From a virus, in IMG/VR virus record IMGVR_UViG_3300030406_002380, positions 517 to 26,364 of that record: 25,848 nt of DNA; one strand, 5' to 3'. Under the pieces are notes generated by a model, which saw only the letters and a program-made list of their open reading frames with translations, ran no database searches and was not told the origin of the DNA. Made by a program: the position numbers and the translations under genes. Numbering within the stretch: position 1 is the stretch's first letter; each line of letters starts with the position of its first letter. Positions 1-6,063 of this stretch are shown here, one piece after another.

Positions 1-210
1 CACTTTTTCTAGTTGCAAAAGATATCTATTAGCATTTGTTTTTGTAATATCGTCATTATTGTACAAATCAAATATGACAATTCTTGCATCATCAATAGCT
101 TGAATTTGCTTTATATAAGCATATTGAGTTGGGCTATGGTCTTCTAAAAAAGCATGCTCTATTGCCATACCTTTTCTTTGTCTGTAACTCTTATTATTGA
201 CTAACTCCAT
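1..210 (-). CDS. Partial leftward hypothetical protein (70 N-terminal residues)
   Basis: Read on the minus strand, an ATG at 210-208 opens a frame that stays open to the window edge, so the C-terminus is missing. It begins MELVNNKSYRQRKGMAIEHA. A good ribosome binding site (AGGAG) lies about 8 bases upstream of the ATG, and a sigma70-like promoter lies further upstream at 274-245. The visible part is hydrophilic and probably helical, with no signal peptide or membrane segment. I do not recognise the family. It is divergent from the structural cluster and so probably belongs to another transcription unit, perhaps early or regulatory. The codon use is AT-rich like its neighbours, and its Asp-His pair is written GAC-CAT, the same GATC-avoiding choice seen in the rest of the window. 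Confidence 0.75.
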   Translation of the reverse strand, partial: MELVNNKSYRQRKGMAIEHAFLEDHSPTQYAYIKQIQAIDDARIVIFDLYNNDDITKTNANRYLLQLEKV

Positions 211-244
211 TTTTTTCTCCTATAAAAAGTTTTATACATATAAA

Positions 245-274
245 AATATATAGTTATTAATTATCATAAGTCAA
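245..274 (-). promoter_or_regulatory. Sigma70-like leftward promoter
   Basis: On the minus strand, TTGACT (274-269) is followed after 18 bases by TATATT (250-245). Both hexamers match the sigma70 consensus at five of six positions. Transcription would start near 238 and run into the partial gene that starts at 210. I see no equally good promoter facing right in 211-384, so the late cluster may use a phage-type RNA polymerase or a modified host polymerase. The AT richness of the region makes chance matches to the -10 element likely. Confidence 0.5.
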
Positions 275-286
275 CACATTATGTGT
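274..286. promoter_or_regulatory. Perfect palindrome beside the leftward -35 element (possible operator)
   Basis: ACACAT-T-ATGTGT is a perfect 6+1+6 inverted repeat whose first base is also the last base of the leftward -35 hexamer. A dimeric repressor or activator bound here could control the leftward promoter. Function is inferred from position only. A short palindrome can occur by chance in AT-rich DNA, and no second copy was noticed in the window. Confidence 0.3.
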
Positions 287-384
287 AGAAAAGTAAAAAA
301 ATCTTTAAATTACTGTTTTTATTGTTAAATTAAGATATGCTTAATAGAACTCAATTTGCAAAACTACTAAAAGGAGGCAAAACA

Positions 385-483
385 ATGGACCATGGAAAGA
401 AGAAAAAAGGCATGAAAAAGGCAACTATGAAAAAAAAGCCAATGAAAAAAGGTAAGAAAAAGGGTTTATATGGAAAAAAATAA
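385..483 (+). CDS. Lysine-rich 32-residue mini-protein
   Basis: The ATG at 385 follows a near-perfect ribosome binding site (AAAGGAGG, 370-377). The frame runs 33 codons to a TAA at 481-483. The product is half lysine (16 of 32 residues) with repeated MKK units and glycines, starting MDHGKKKKGMKK. Such charge would suit binding of DNA, RNA or an acidic scaffold. Similar tiny Lys-rich proteins occur next to head genes in marine phages as far as I recall, but no function is established. It is the first gene of the rightward cluster, about 100 bases from the divergent promoter region. The strong ribosome binding site and the full-length open frame argue that it is translated. Confidence 0.65.
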   Translation: MDHGKKKKGMKKATMKKKPMKKGKKKGLYGKK

Positions 484-604
484 GGAACAACAAGACGTTA
501 TAATCAATGTAACTGGTGTTTCAATGTCTGGGGAGACGGATTTAAATGAACACAATAGAATTACTAAACCTGATAAAGAAGAAACTGAAGGAGAAAAAAG
601 CTGA
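470..604 (+). CDS. Possible 44-residue overlapping protein
   Basis: An ATG at 470, inside the end of the Lys-rich gene, opens a 45-codon frame ending at TGA 602-604. It covers the 62-base gap before the next gene and overlaps that gene by 59 bases. The product starts MEKNKEQQDVIINVTGVSMS, is acidic at the C-terminus and matches no family I know. The upstream AAAAAGGG at 456-463 is a weak ribosome binding site. In favour: it fills an otherwise empty gap in a compact genome. Against: the long out-of-frame overlap and lack of a recognisable motif. Confidence 0.35.
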   Translation: MEKNKEQQDVIINVTGVSMSGETDLNEHNRITKPDKEETEGEKS

Positions 605-740
605 AATAGCATTTGATATGGTTGAAGGTCGTATGACTGATTTCAACCAATATCACAAAAACGTCGGGATGTCAGAGGGTTTAGAAATATCCTCTGAGAT
701 TATAGACGAAACAATAAAACAAATAGACAAGGAGATGTAA
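546..740 (+). CDS. Small helical hypothetical protein (64 aa)
   Basis: The ATG at 546 follows GGGGAG (531-536) at a good distance, and the stop lies two bases before the GroES-like gene. The product is a charged, mainly helical protein with the pattern LLNLIKKKLKEKKAEIA near the start and an MSEGLEISSEI-type helix near the end. It is probably a two-helix hairpin without membrane segments. Short proteins with this look sit near head genes in several marine phages from memory, but their role is unknown. It is very likely co-transcribed and translationally close to the co-chaperonin gene that follows. Confidence 0.7.
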   Translation: MNTIELLNLIKKKLKEKKAEIAFDMVEGRMTDFNQYHKNVGMSEGLEISSEIIDETIKQIDKEM

Positions 741-742
741 CC

Positions 743-1141
743 ATGACTCATCATCATGCAATTATAACTGATAGTGTTACAAAAGCATCTATTGGTTCAA
801 ACCAACTACCAAGACCTATGAATTGGAAGGTCTTAATCCAACCAAATGATATCAAAGCTGAAACCAAAGGTGGTATACTTTTGCCTGATAAGGTTAAGGA
901 AAATGAGCAAATACTTACTGCTCATGGTACTGTTATGGCAGTAGGGGAGCTTGCCTATCGTGAAAGAGAGACAGGTGAAAGATGGAAACAAGAGATTGTT
1001 CCACAAGTAGGTGATAAAGTCACTTATGGCAAATATGCAGGACAAAAAATTGTCGTTAATAATGTTAGATTTTTATTATTAAATGATGATGAAATCACAG
1101 CAATATTGCCTGATGGTGTTGAAGTCACAGCTTACGTTTAA
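743..1141 (+). CDS. GroES-like co-chaperonin (Cpn10 family)
   Basis: This 132-residue protein resembles GroES (about 97 residues) with an added N-terminal stretch of about 23 residues and a short C-terminal tail. The core starts near PRPMNWKVLIQP (23-34). The mobile-loop segment that contacts GroEL lies around residues 36-62 and holds GGILLP at 43-48, equivalent to GGIVL in GroES. HGTVMAVG (61-68) and VGDKVTYGKYAG (89-100) match the conserved beta strands, and the end LLLNDDEITAIL matches GroES's last strand. The likely role is to cap host GroEL so that it folds the phage capsid protein, as T4 gp31 does. Its place just before the scaffold and capsid genes fits that. The ribosome binding site AAGGAG precedes the ATG. 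The residues between about 69 and 88 form a longer roof region than in GroES. Confidence 0.88.
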   Translation: MTHHHAIITDSVTKASIGSNQLPRPMNWKVLIQPNDIKAETKGGILLPDKVKENEQILTAHGTVMAVGELAYRERETGERWKQEIVPQVGDKVTYGKYAGQKIVVNNVRFLLLNDDEITAILPDGVEVTAYV

Positions 1142-1154
1142 TTTGGAGTGAAAT

Positions 1155-2066
1155 ATGGAAAATACAGAAAAAACCATTGATGATATCAATGAAGAAATAA
1201 ATCAAGAAATTCAAAAAACAAAAGGTAAAGATTCTGAAGTTGAGTTAGAAATAACTGAAAATACTGAAGAAAAGCCAAAAGAAGTTGATAAAGATACTTT
1301 ATCTGAGGAAGATAAGAAACAATACAGCATAAATGTGCAAAATCGTATAAAAAAACTTATATCTGAAAAGAATAAGTCTCAAGAAGAAACTGCTCAACTT
1401 CAAAGTAAACTTGATGCTATGGCAAAAAGACTTGAAAAGATTGAAGTTAAAAATGAAAAACAAGGTCAAGAGGCTATTCAAGAACACTACAATCTTACAA
1501 AAAAAGCTTTAGCAAAAGCTATTGAAGAAGGTGATACAGAGGCTCAAATAAAGTTTAATGAAGAGCTAGTTGATTTAAAAACATCTTTAGCTTTGCAAAG
1601 AATGGAAAAAGCATCTAGGCAAAATGCTGTTTCACCAACTGTGGGTAAGGCTCAACAAGTAGCTACTAATCCTACACCACCTCTGGCACAGCAATGGTGG
1701 AAAGAAAATAATTGGTTTAATGCAAAAGGTTTTGAGCAAGAAACAGCATTAGCAAGAGCTATTGATGTTCAGCTTGATATTGAAGGGTTTGATAAAAACT
1801 CACCTGATTATTACAGAGAACTAAATAGTCGTTTACAAAAGAGATTTCCTGAGATAATATCAGGGGAAAGTGTTACTACTAAACCAAGAGCAAATAGTAG
1901 ACAAGCAGTTGCACCAACTACAGGTGGCTCAGTTTATAAAGGTAACAGAATTAAAGTCTCTAAGGATGAACTTGCTATGGCTAGAGAATTAGGTATCACA
2001 GACCCTGAAGCATTGAAAAAATATGCTAAGGAAATACAATCAGTTAAAACTAGGAGGGATAACTAA
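1155..2066 (+). CDS. Probable head scaffolding protein
   Basis: The 303-residue product has the build of a phage scaffold. It has a very acidic N-terminus (about 1-55), a long coiled-coil-like stretch rich in Lys, Glu and Gln (about 55-155), a Pro/Gln-rich linker, and a basic helical C-terminus ending in KKYAKEIQSVKTRRDN, typical of the capsid-binding end. It would form the temporary core around which the capsid protein assembles. It sits between the co-chaperonin gene and head proteins, in the slot of T7 gene 9. The ATG at 1155 follows TTTGGAGTG, and the stop overlaps the next ATG (TAATG). No protease motif is visible. Sequence similarity alone is weak, so the call rests on composition and position. 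Confidence 0.7.
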   Translation: MENTEKTIDDINEEINQEIQKTKGKDSEVELEITENTEEKPKEVDKDTLSEEDKKQYSINVQNRIKKLISEKNKSQEETAQLQSKLDAMAKRLEKIEVKNEKQGQEAIQEHYNLTKKALAKAIEEGDTEAQIKFNEELVDLKTSLALQRMEKASRQNAVSPTVGKAQQVATNPTPPLAQQWWKENNWFNAKGFEQETALARAIDVQLDIEGFDKNSPDYYRELNSRLQKRFPEIISGESVTTKPRANSRQAVAPTTGGSVYKGNRIKVSKDELAMARELGITDPEALKKYAKEIQSVKTRRDN

Positions 2067-2551
2067 TGTCTATAAATAGAAATGTTCGTGATGAGAACTT
2101 GAGGATGTCAATAAGAGATGAGGAAAGTAGACCTCAAACAACTTGGACACCTCCTGCATTGTTGGATGCCCCAGATGCACGACCGGGGTTCATTCAGCGT
2201 TGGGTTGCTACCACAATACAGGGTAAAGATACTCCTGACAATGTGTACAAGCGTATGCGTGAAGGTTGGGAGCCGAGAAAAGCTAGTACAGTAAAAGACC
2301 AAAAATTTCCAACTATCAACCATGGTCAATGGGCAGGTTGTATAGGCATTGAGGGAATGCTTTTATGTGAGATGCCTTTAGAAAAGCACAAAGCTATGAA
2401 GGACTATTACAAAGGAAAAAGCAATGACCAAAATGAAGCCCTTACTGGTGAGCTAGATTCTCTAGGTCGTAAAACTGGAACTCCATTCTTTCAAGAAAGG
2501 AAATCCAGTACAAGTCGTGGTAGAGAAAATTTATCTGCCATGGAGGATTAA
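2066..2551 (+). CDS. Conserved head-region protein of unknown function (161 aa)
   Basis: Starts at the ATG that overlaps the scaffold stop (TAATG), after AGGAGG. The protein has an N-terminal charged part, then a segment with PPALLDAPDARPGFIQRWV (about 29-47) followed by tryptophans in short conserved-looking stretches (REGWEPRKA; HGQWAG). The last 40 residues are polar and probably disordered. I recall similar proteins beside capsid genes of marine phages, unnamed. It may be a minor head or assembly protein. No catalytic motif is visible. It lies between scaffold and a decoration-like protein, which suggests a role in the procapsid, but that is inference from position. Confidence 0.7.
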   Translation: MSINRNVRDENLRMSIRDEESRPQTTWTPPALLDAPDARPGFIQRWVATTIQGKDTPDNVYKRMREGWEPRKASTVKDQKFPTINHGQWAGCIGIEGMLLCEMPLEKHKAMKDYYKGKSNDQNEALTGELDSLGRKTGTPFFQERKSSTSRGRENLSAMED

Positions 2552-2576
2552 CGCTTAACAGAAGGAAGGAAACATT

Positions 2577-3128
2577 ATGGCAAATCCTAATTCACCTTAT
2601 GGTTTTAAGGTCCTTCGTCACATGAGTGGTAATGCACCAAGAGCAAACAAATATACTATTACATCAGGTTTAGCAGAAAATATTTTTACTGGTGACCTTG
2701 TAATTCTTACAGCAGATGGAGTTATAACACCTCATACTGCAACAGAAACAAACAATATAGGTGTTTTTGCAGGTGTATCTTACACAGCAAGTGATGGAGA
2801 ATATGTTTATTCAAAATATTGGCCGTCAGGCACAGTAGCAACAGATATTGTGGCTTATGTGTATGATGACCCATATATTGTTTATAGAGTGCAATCAGCA
2901 GGCACACCTGCACAAACCAACATTGGAAATTGTGCTGATGTGGTTGCAGACGCAGGCTCTACAACAACAGGTCAGTCTGGTTTCAATTTAAGTGGAACTA
3001 TGTCTAACGGAACAGCAACTTGCAAAATTATTGGACTTTGGGAAGACCCATCAAATAGTTTTGCTCAATATGCACAGCTTGAAGTACTCATCAATGAGCA
3101 CTTACTCAAAGCTACTGCAGGAATATAA
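2577..3128 (+). CDS. Probable head decoration or stabilisation protein (183 aa)
   Basis: This 183-residue protein starts with MANPNSPYGFKVLRHMSG and is rich in Gly, Thr, Ala and Val with alternating beta-strand pattern. It ends with a short helix (YAQLEVLINEHLLKATAG). Proteins with this start and end are common just upstream of the gpT-like major capsid gene in marine phages, where they are annotated as structural. The likely role is on the capsid surface or as a minor head protein. The ribosome binding site AAGGAAGGAAA precedes the ATG, and the capsid gene follows after 12 bases with its own GGAG. No enzyme motif is present. Confidence 0.7.
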   Translation: MANPNSPYGFKVLRHMSGNAPRANKYTITSGLAENIFTGDLVILTADGVITPHTATETNNIGVFAGVSYTASDGEYVYSKYWPSGTVATDIVAYVYDDPYIVYRVQSAGTPAQTNIGNCADVVADAGSTTTGQSGFNLSGTMSNGTATCKIIGLWEDPSNSFAQYAQLEVLINEHLLKATAGI

Positions 3129-3140
3129 GGAGAGTAATTT

Positions 3141-4052
3141 ATGTCTATGAATAGAGCACAATTTGCTAAATTGCTTGAGCCCGGATTGAATACTCTCTTT
3201 GGTCTTGAGTACGACTCATATCCTGCTGAATATCAGGCTGTATTTGATGCAAACACTTCAAATAGAGCTTTTGAAGAAGATGTATTATTAACAGGTTTTG
3301 GAAATGCACCAACAAAAGATGAAGGTGCACCAATCTCTTATGATTCAGCTTCACAAGGATACACAGCAAGATATCAACATGAAACAGTAGCATTAGCGTT
3401 TTCAATAACTGAAGAGGCAGAAGAGGATGGATTATATGGTTCAATCGCTTCAAGATATACAAAGGCATTAGCAAGAAGTATGTCAGCCACTAAAGAAATT
3501 AAAGCGGCTAATATCTTAAATAATGCTACATCAGCAGGTATTTATGCAGGTGGTGATGGAGCGGCTTTACTAAGCACAGCACACCCAACGCAAAGTGGTA
3601 ACCAGAGTAATACTTTGGCAACCGCGGCTGATTTATCAGAAACATCAATCGAATCACTTTTAATTCAGATTGCTGATATGAAAGACGATAAAGGTTTAAG
3701 AATAGCGGCTCAGGGAACAATGTTAATTATCCCAACTGCTTACACCTTTACTGCTCAAAGAATATTGGATAGTGAGTTAAGAGTAGGTACTGCAGATAAT
3801 GATATAAATGCATTAAGAAGTGGTAGATATATGCCACAAGGTTATCACATTATGAGAAGACTTACAGATAGTGATGCATTCTTTATCAAAACTGATGTGC
3901 CTGATGGACTTAAAATGTTTCAGCGTTCACCACTTAAAAGAGGTGTTGAAGGCGATTTTGAGACAGGCAATGTTCGTTATAAGGTTCGTGAAAGATACTC
4001 TTTTGGTTTTACTGACTGGAGAGGTGTCTTTGGAACAGAGGGCGCGGCTTAA
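3141..4052 (+). CDS. Major capsid protein (Mu gpT-like / HK97-fold group)
   Basis: The 303-residue protein carries the features I associate with this capsid group: LLEPGLNTLFGLEYDSYP (11-28), the NRAFEEDVLLTGFGNAP stretch, an ITEEAEEDGLY helix start, long helix SRYTKALARSMSATKEIKAANILNNA, a loop with STAHPTQSGN, and the C-terminal segment RSPLKRGVEGDFETGNVRYK followed by RERYSFGFTDWRGVFG. It would form the icosahedral shell. It is probably the folding client of the GroES-like protein encoded 2 kb upstream, and assembles on the scaffold from 1155. There is no long N-terminal prodomain, so cleavage by a protease is not expected. A stem-loop follows the stop. Five Ala-Ala pairs here all use GCG-GCT. 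Confidence 0.9.
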   Translation: MSMNRAQFAKLLEPGLNTLFGLEYDSYPAEYQAVFDANTSNRAFEEDVLLTGFGNAPTKDEGAPISYDSASQGYTARYQHETVALAFSITEEAEEDGLYGSIASRYTKALARSMSATKEIKAANILNNATSAGIYAGGDGAALLSTAHPTQSGNQSNTLATAADLSETSIESLLIQIADMKDDKGLRIAAQGTMLIIPTAYTFTAQRILDSELRVGTADNDINALRSGRYMPQGYHIMRRLTDSDAFFIKTDVPDGLKMFQRSPLKRGVEGDFETGNVRYKVRERYSFGFTDWRGVFGTEGAA

Positions 4053-4062
4053 TCGCAAACTA

Positions 4063-4084
4063 GGGTGGGTTTTACAGCCCACCC
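4063..4084 (+). terminator. Stem-loop after the capsid gene (leaky terminator or mRNA stabiliser)
   Basis: GGGTGGG (4063-4069) pairs perfectly with CCCACCC (4078-4084) around an 8-base loop, 11 bases after the capsid stop. There is no T-run after it, so it is not a classic intrinsic terminator. A stable 3' hairpin could protect the capsid mRNA and separate it from the following gene. A second small hairpin, CTAC-GAAA-GTAG with a GNRA loop, lies at 4102-4113. Confidence 0.55.
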
Positions 4085-4140
4085 ATCATAATTAACCTTG
4101 ACTACGAAAGTAGACAATAGCCAAGACAAGGAGAATTAAC

Positions 4141-4608
4141 ATGGCTAAATCAACCTTTTCAGGTCCAGTTGTATCTAATAATGGATTTATGCAACTTGGA
4201 GCTAATAATGTAAAAAATATTACAGCAGAAACTACTTTAACAGTAGATGCACACGCAGGTCGTATTATTGAGGTCAATGATGCAGATGGTGTTATAACAC
4301 TACCTACAATTAAATCAGCAGAAATTGGTGCTAAATATACTTTTCTAATTCAAACAAACATGACAGGAAAGATTAAAACAGATGGCACAGATAAATATGT
4401 TGGAAGCATCATGGTAGCAGTTGATGATGGTGCGAAAAAATCATTCGTGCCGGGAGCAACAAATGATGTCATTGATATGAACAATGGTACAAAAGGTGGT
4501 AAAGTTGGGTCTTACGTTGAGATTACAGCATTAGCCACAGCAGAGTACATGGTTCAGGGTGTTTTAATAGGTTCTGGTTCAGTAGCTACACCATTCGCTG
4601 ACGCTTAA
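4141..4608 (+). CDS. Virion protein, probable capsid decoration or fibre-like (155 aa)
   Basis: This protein has a repetitive beta-rich pattern with TAETTLTVDAHAGRIIEVND and VITLPTIKSAEIGAKYTFLI, the kind of segment found in phage surface proteins (a strand, a Gly turn, then TLP and GA.YTF motifs). It begins MAKSTFSGPVVSNNG, a start shared by several marine phage structural proteins in my memory. It has no signal peptide, membrane segment or enzyme motif. An 88-base gap with two hairpins separates it from the capsid gene, so its expression level could be set separately. The ribosome binding site AAGGAG lies just before the ATG. The family is not firmly recognised. Confidence 0.65.
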   Translation: MAKSTFSGPVVSNNGFMQLGANNVKNITAETTLTVDAHAGRIIEVNDADGVITLPTIKSAEIGAKYTFLIQTNMTGKIKTDGTDKYVGSIMVAVDDGAKKSFVPGATNDVIDMNNGTKGGKVGSYVEITALATAEYMVQGVLIGSGSVATPFADA

Positions 4609-4621
4609 TAGGGAGGATTAA

Positions 4622-5365
4622 ATGGCTGATATAGTTTCAACCAAAATACTCTCTGAAAATGTTAGGGAAGTTGTATATCAATTCAACTATCAATATATTG
4701 ACACAGGCAATGAAAGTGCAGTTCAAAAAGTAGATGCATCAACTTTGGCTGTTGCTAGTAATGGCGATAGTTGTACTGGTCTTAGAATACAAGATGTTAC
4801 ATTCAATGTATCTGGGATGACAGTTCAAATCCTAAAAGATGGTGATACTCAAGACCCAATGATGTTGAATTTAACAGAAGACCAAAGTGGTTACTTTGAT
4901 TTTTCAAAAACTGGTGGATTGCCTTCAACAACACAATTAACAGAGGCAACAAGAACATATGCTGTAACTGTTGTAAATTCTGGAGGTAATAAATTTGCTT
5001 TGGGTGGTGTAACTGCCCCTGCAATAAACCTACTAAAAAATCACACTTATGTATTTGACCAGTCAGATAATACAAATGCTAACCACCCCATAGCATTCAA
5101 GCAAGGTGCAGGTGGTGCAACATATACAACTGGGGTTACAACTGTTGGTGTGCCCGGTCAAGCAGGTGCGAAAACAACTATTGTGACAACTGCTGATACA
5201 CCAGATTTGTATTATTATTGTACACAACATGGCGAAGGTATGGGAAATACTGCAACATTGGTTAATCCAACTGGTGACATATTATTCACTACAACTGGTG
5301 CAGGTGCAACATCTGACTCTTACCAAATAGTAATGAGACTAAAGAAAAACTATAAGGTACAGTAA
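4622..5365 (+). CDS. Virion protein with inserted cupredoxin-like domain
   Basis: The 247-residue product has a carrier part (about 1-113) starting MADIVSTKILSENVREVVYQ and a C-terminal part (about 214-247, from VNPTGDILFTTTG) that look like one beta domain split by an insert. The insert (about 114-213) resembles plastocyanin-type cupredoxins: NHTYVFDQSD, then NHP with His155, then YYYC with Cys200, His203 and Met207. These four residues match the order of type 1 copper ligands (H...C..H...M). Related inserts occur in marine phage structural proteins from memory. Whether copper is bound is unknown; the domain may serve only as a surface beta-sandwich. The ribosome binding site GGGAGG precedes the ATG, and the stop overlaps the next start. 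Confidence 0.75.
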   Translation: MADIVSTKILSENVREVVYQFNYQYIDTGNESAVQKVDASTLAVASNGDSCTGLRIQDVTFNVSGMTVQILKDGDTQDPMMLNLTEDQSGYFDFSKTGGLPSTTQLTEATRTYAVTVVNSGGNKFALGGVTAPAINLLKNHTYVFDQSDNTNANHPIAFKQGAGGATYTTGVTTVGVPGQAGAKTTIVTTADTPDLYYYCTQHGEGMGNTATLVNPTGDILFTTTGAGATSDSYQIVMRLKKNYKVQ

Positions 5366-6063
5366 TGGCAACATCTGGAACAGTTACATTCAGACCTAAT
5401 GTTGAAGAGATAATAACAGAGGCTTATGAAAGATGTGGTATTGATATTCAAACAAGAACTGGGTATCAAGCCATATCTGCCAGAAGAAGTTTAAATTTAT
5501 TATTCTCAGAGTGGGCGAATCGTGGGATTAACTATTGGACAGTACAGCAAAGAACATTAAATTTAACAGCAAATACATCTTCGTATGACTTGCCTGCAGG
5601 TGTACTAGACTTGTTAGATGTGGTTATTTTTGATAGTGCAGATGCTACAAGAACAGACACTATAATAAATAGGGTCACTATCTCAGAGTATAACCAGATA
5701 CCTAATAAATCTGACACAGGTAAACCTAATCAATATATGCTTGATAAAGGTAGGCAAAGTGGTTCAAACAATATTTATAAAATATTTTTATGGCAAACAC
5801 CTGATAAAAGTACATATAAATTAAATTACTGGTCTATGAACCAATTAGAGGATATTACTGCATCTAATGAAGACACAGATATACCTTATACTTGGTCAGA
5901 ATGTATATGTGCAGGGTTAGCAAGTAAACTATCAGTAAAGTTTGCACCAGATAAATTCCCACTACTAAATAGCTTATACAAAGAAGCTTTTGAATATGCA
6001 TCATCTAATGATAATGATGGTGTAGGACTTAAAATTCAACCAACAGGGCTTAATTTGGTATAA
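5365..6063 (+). CDS. Head-tail adaptor / tail accessory protein (P22 gp4- or T7 gp11-like)
   Basis: The 232-residue protein matches the general pattern of podovirus adaptor proteins: an early helix IITEAYERCGID, a stretch ARRSLNLLFSEWANRGINYW (about 46-65), then a beta segment with LNLTANTSSYDLPAGVLDLLDVVI, and a C-terminal helical part with YTWSECICAGLASKL and LYKEAFEYASSND. P22 gp4 and T7 gp11 form a ring under the portal and seal the filled head. The gene order (after capsid and before the nozzle) agrees. The start overlaps the previous stop (TAATG). The assignment is by pattern, and the split between gp4- and gp11-like is not decided here. Confidence 0.78.
   Translation: MATSGTVTFRPNVEEIITEAYERCGIDIQTRTGYQAISARRSLNLLFSEWANRGINYWTVQQRTLNLTANTSSYDLPAGVLDLLDVVIFDSADATRTDTIINRVTISEYNQIPNKSDTGKPNQYMLDKGRQSGSNNIYKIFLWQTPDKSTYKLNYWSMNQLEDITASNEDTDIPYTWSECICAGLASKLSVKFAPDKFPLLNSLYKEAFEYASSNDNDGVGLKIQPTGLNLV

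Noticed and set aside
3166-3474. Antisense frame of 102 codons opposite the capsid gene
   Set aside because: The translation is dominated by Leu, His and Pro, typical of a shadow frame of an AT-rich gene.
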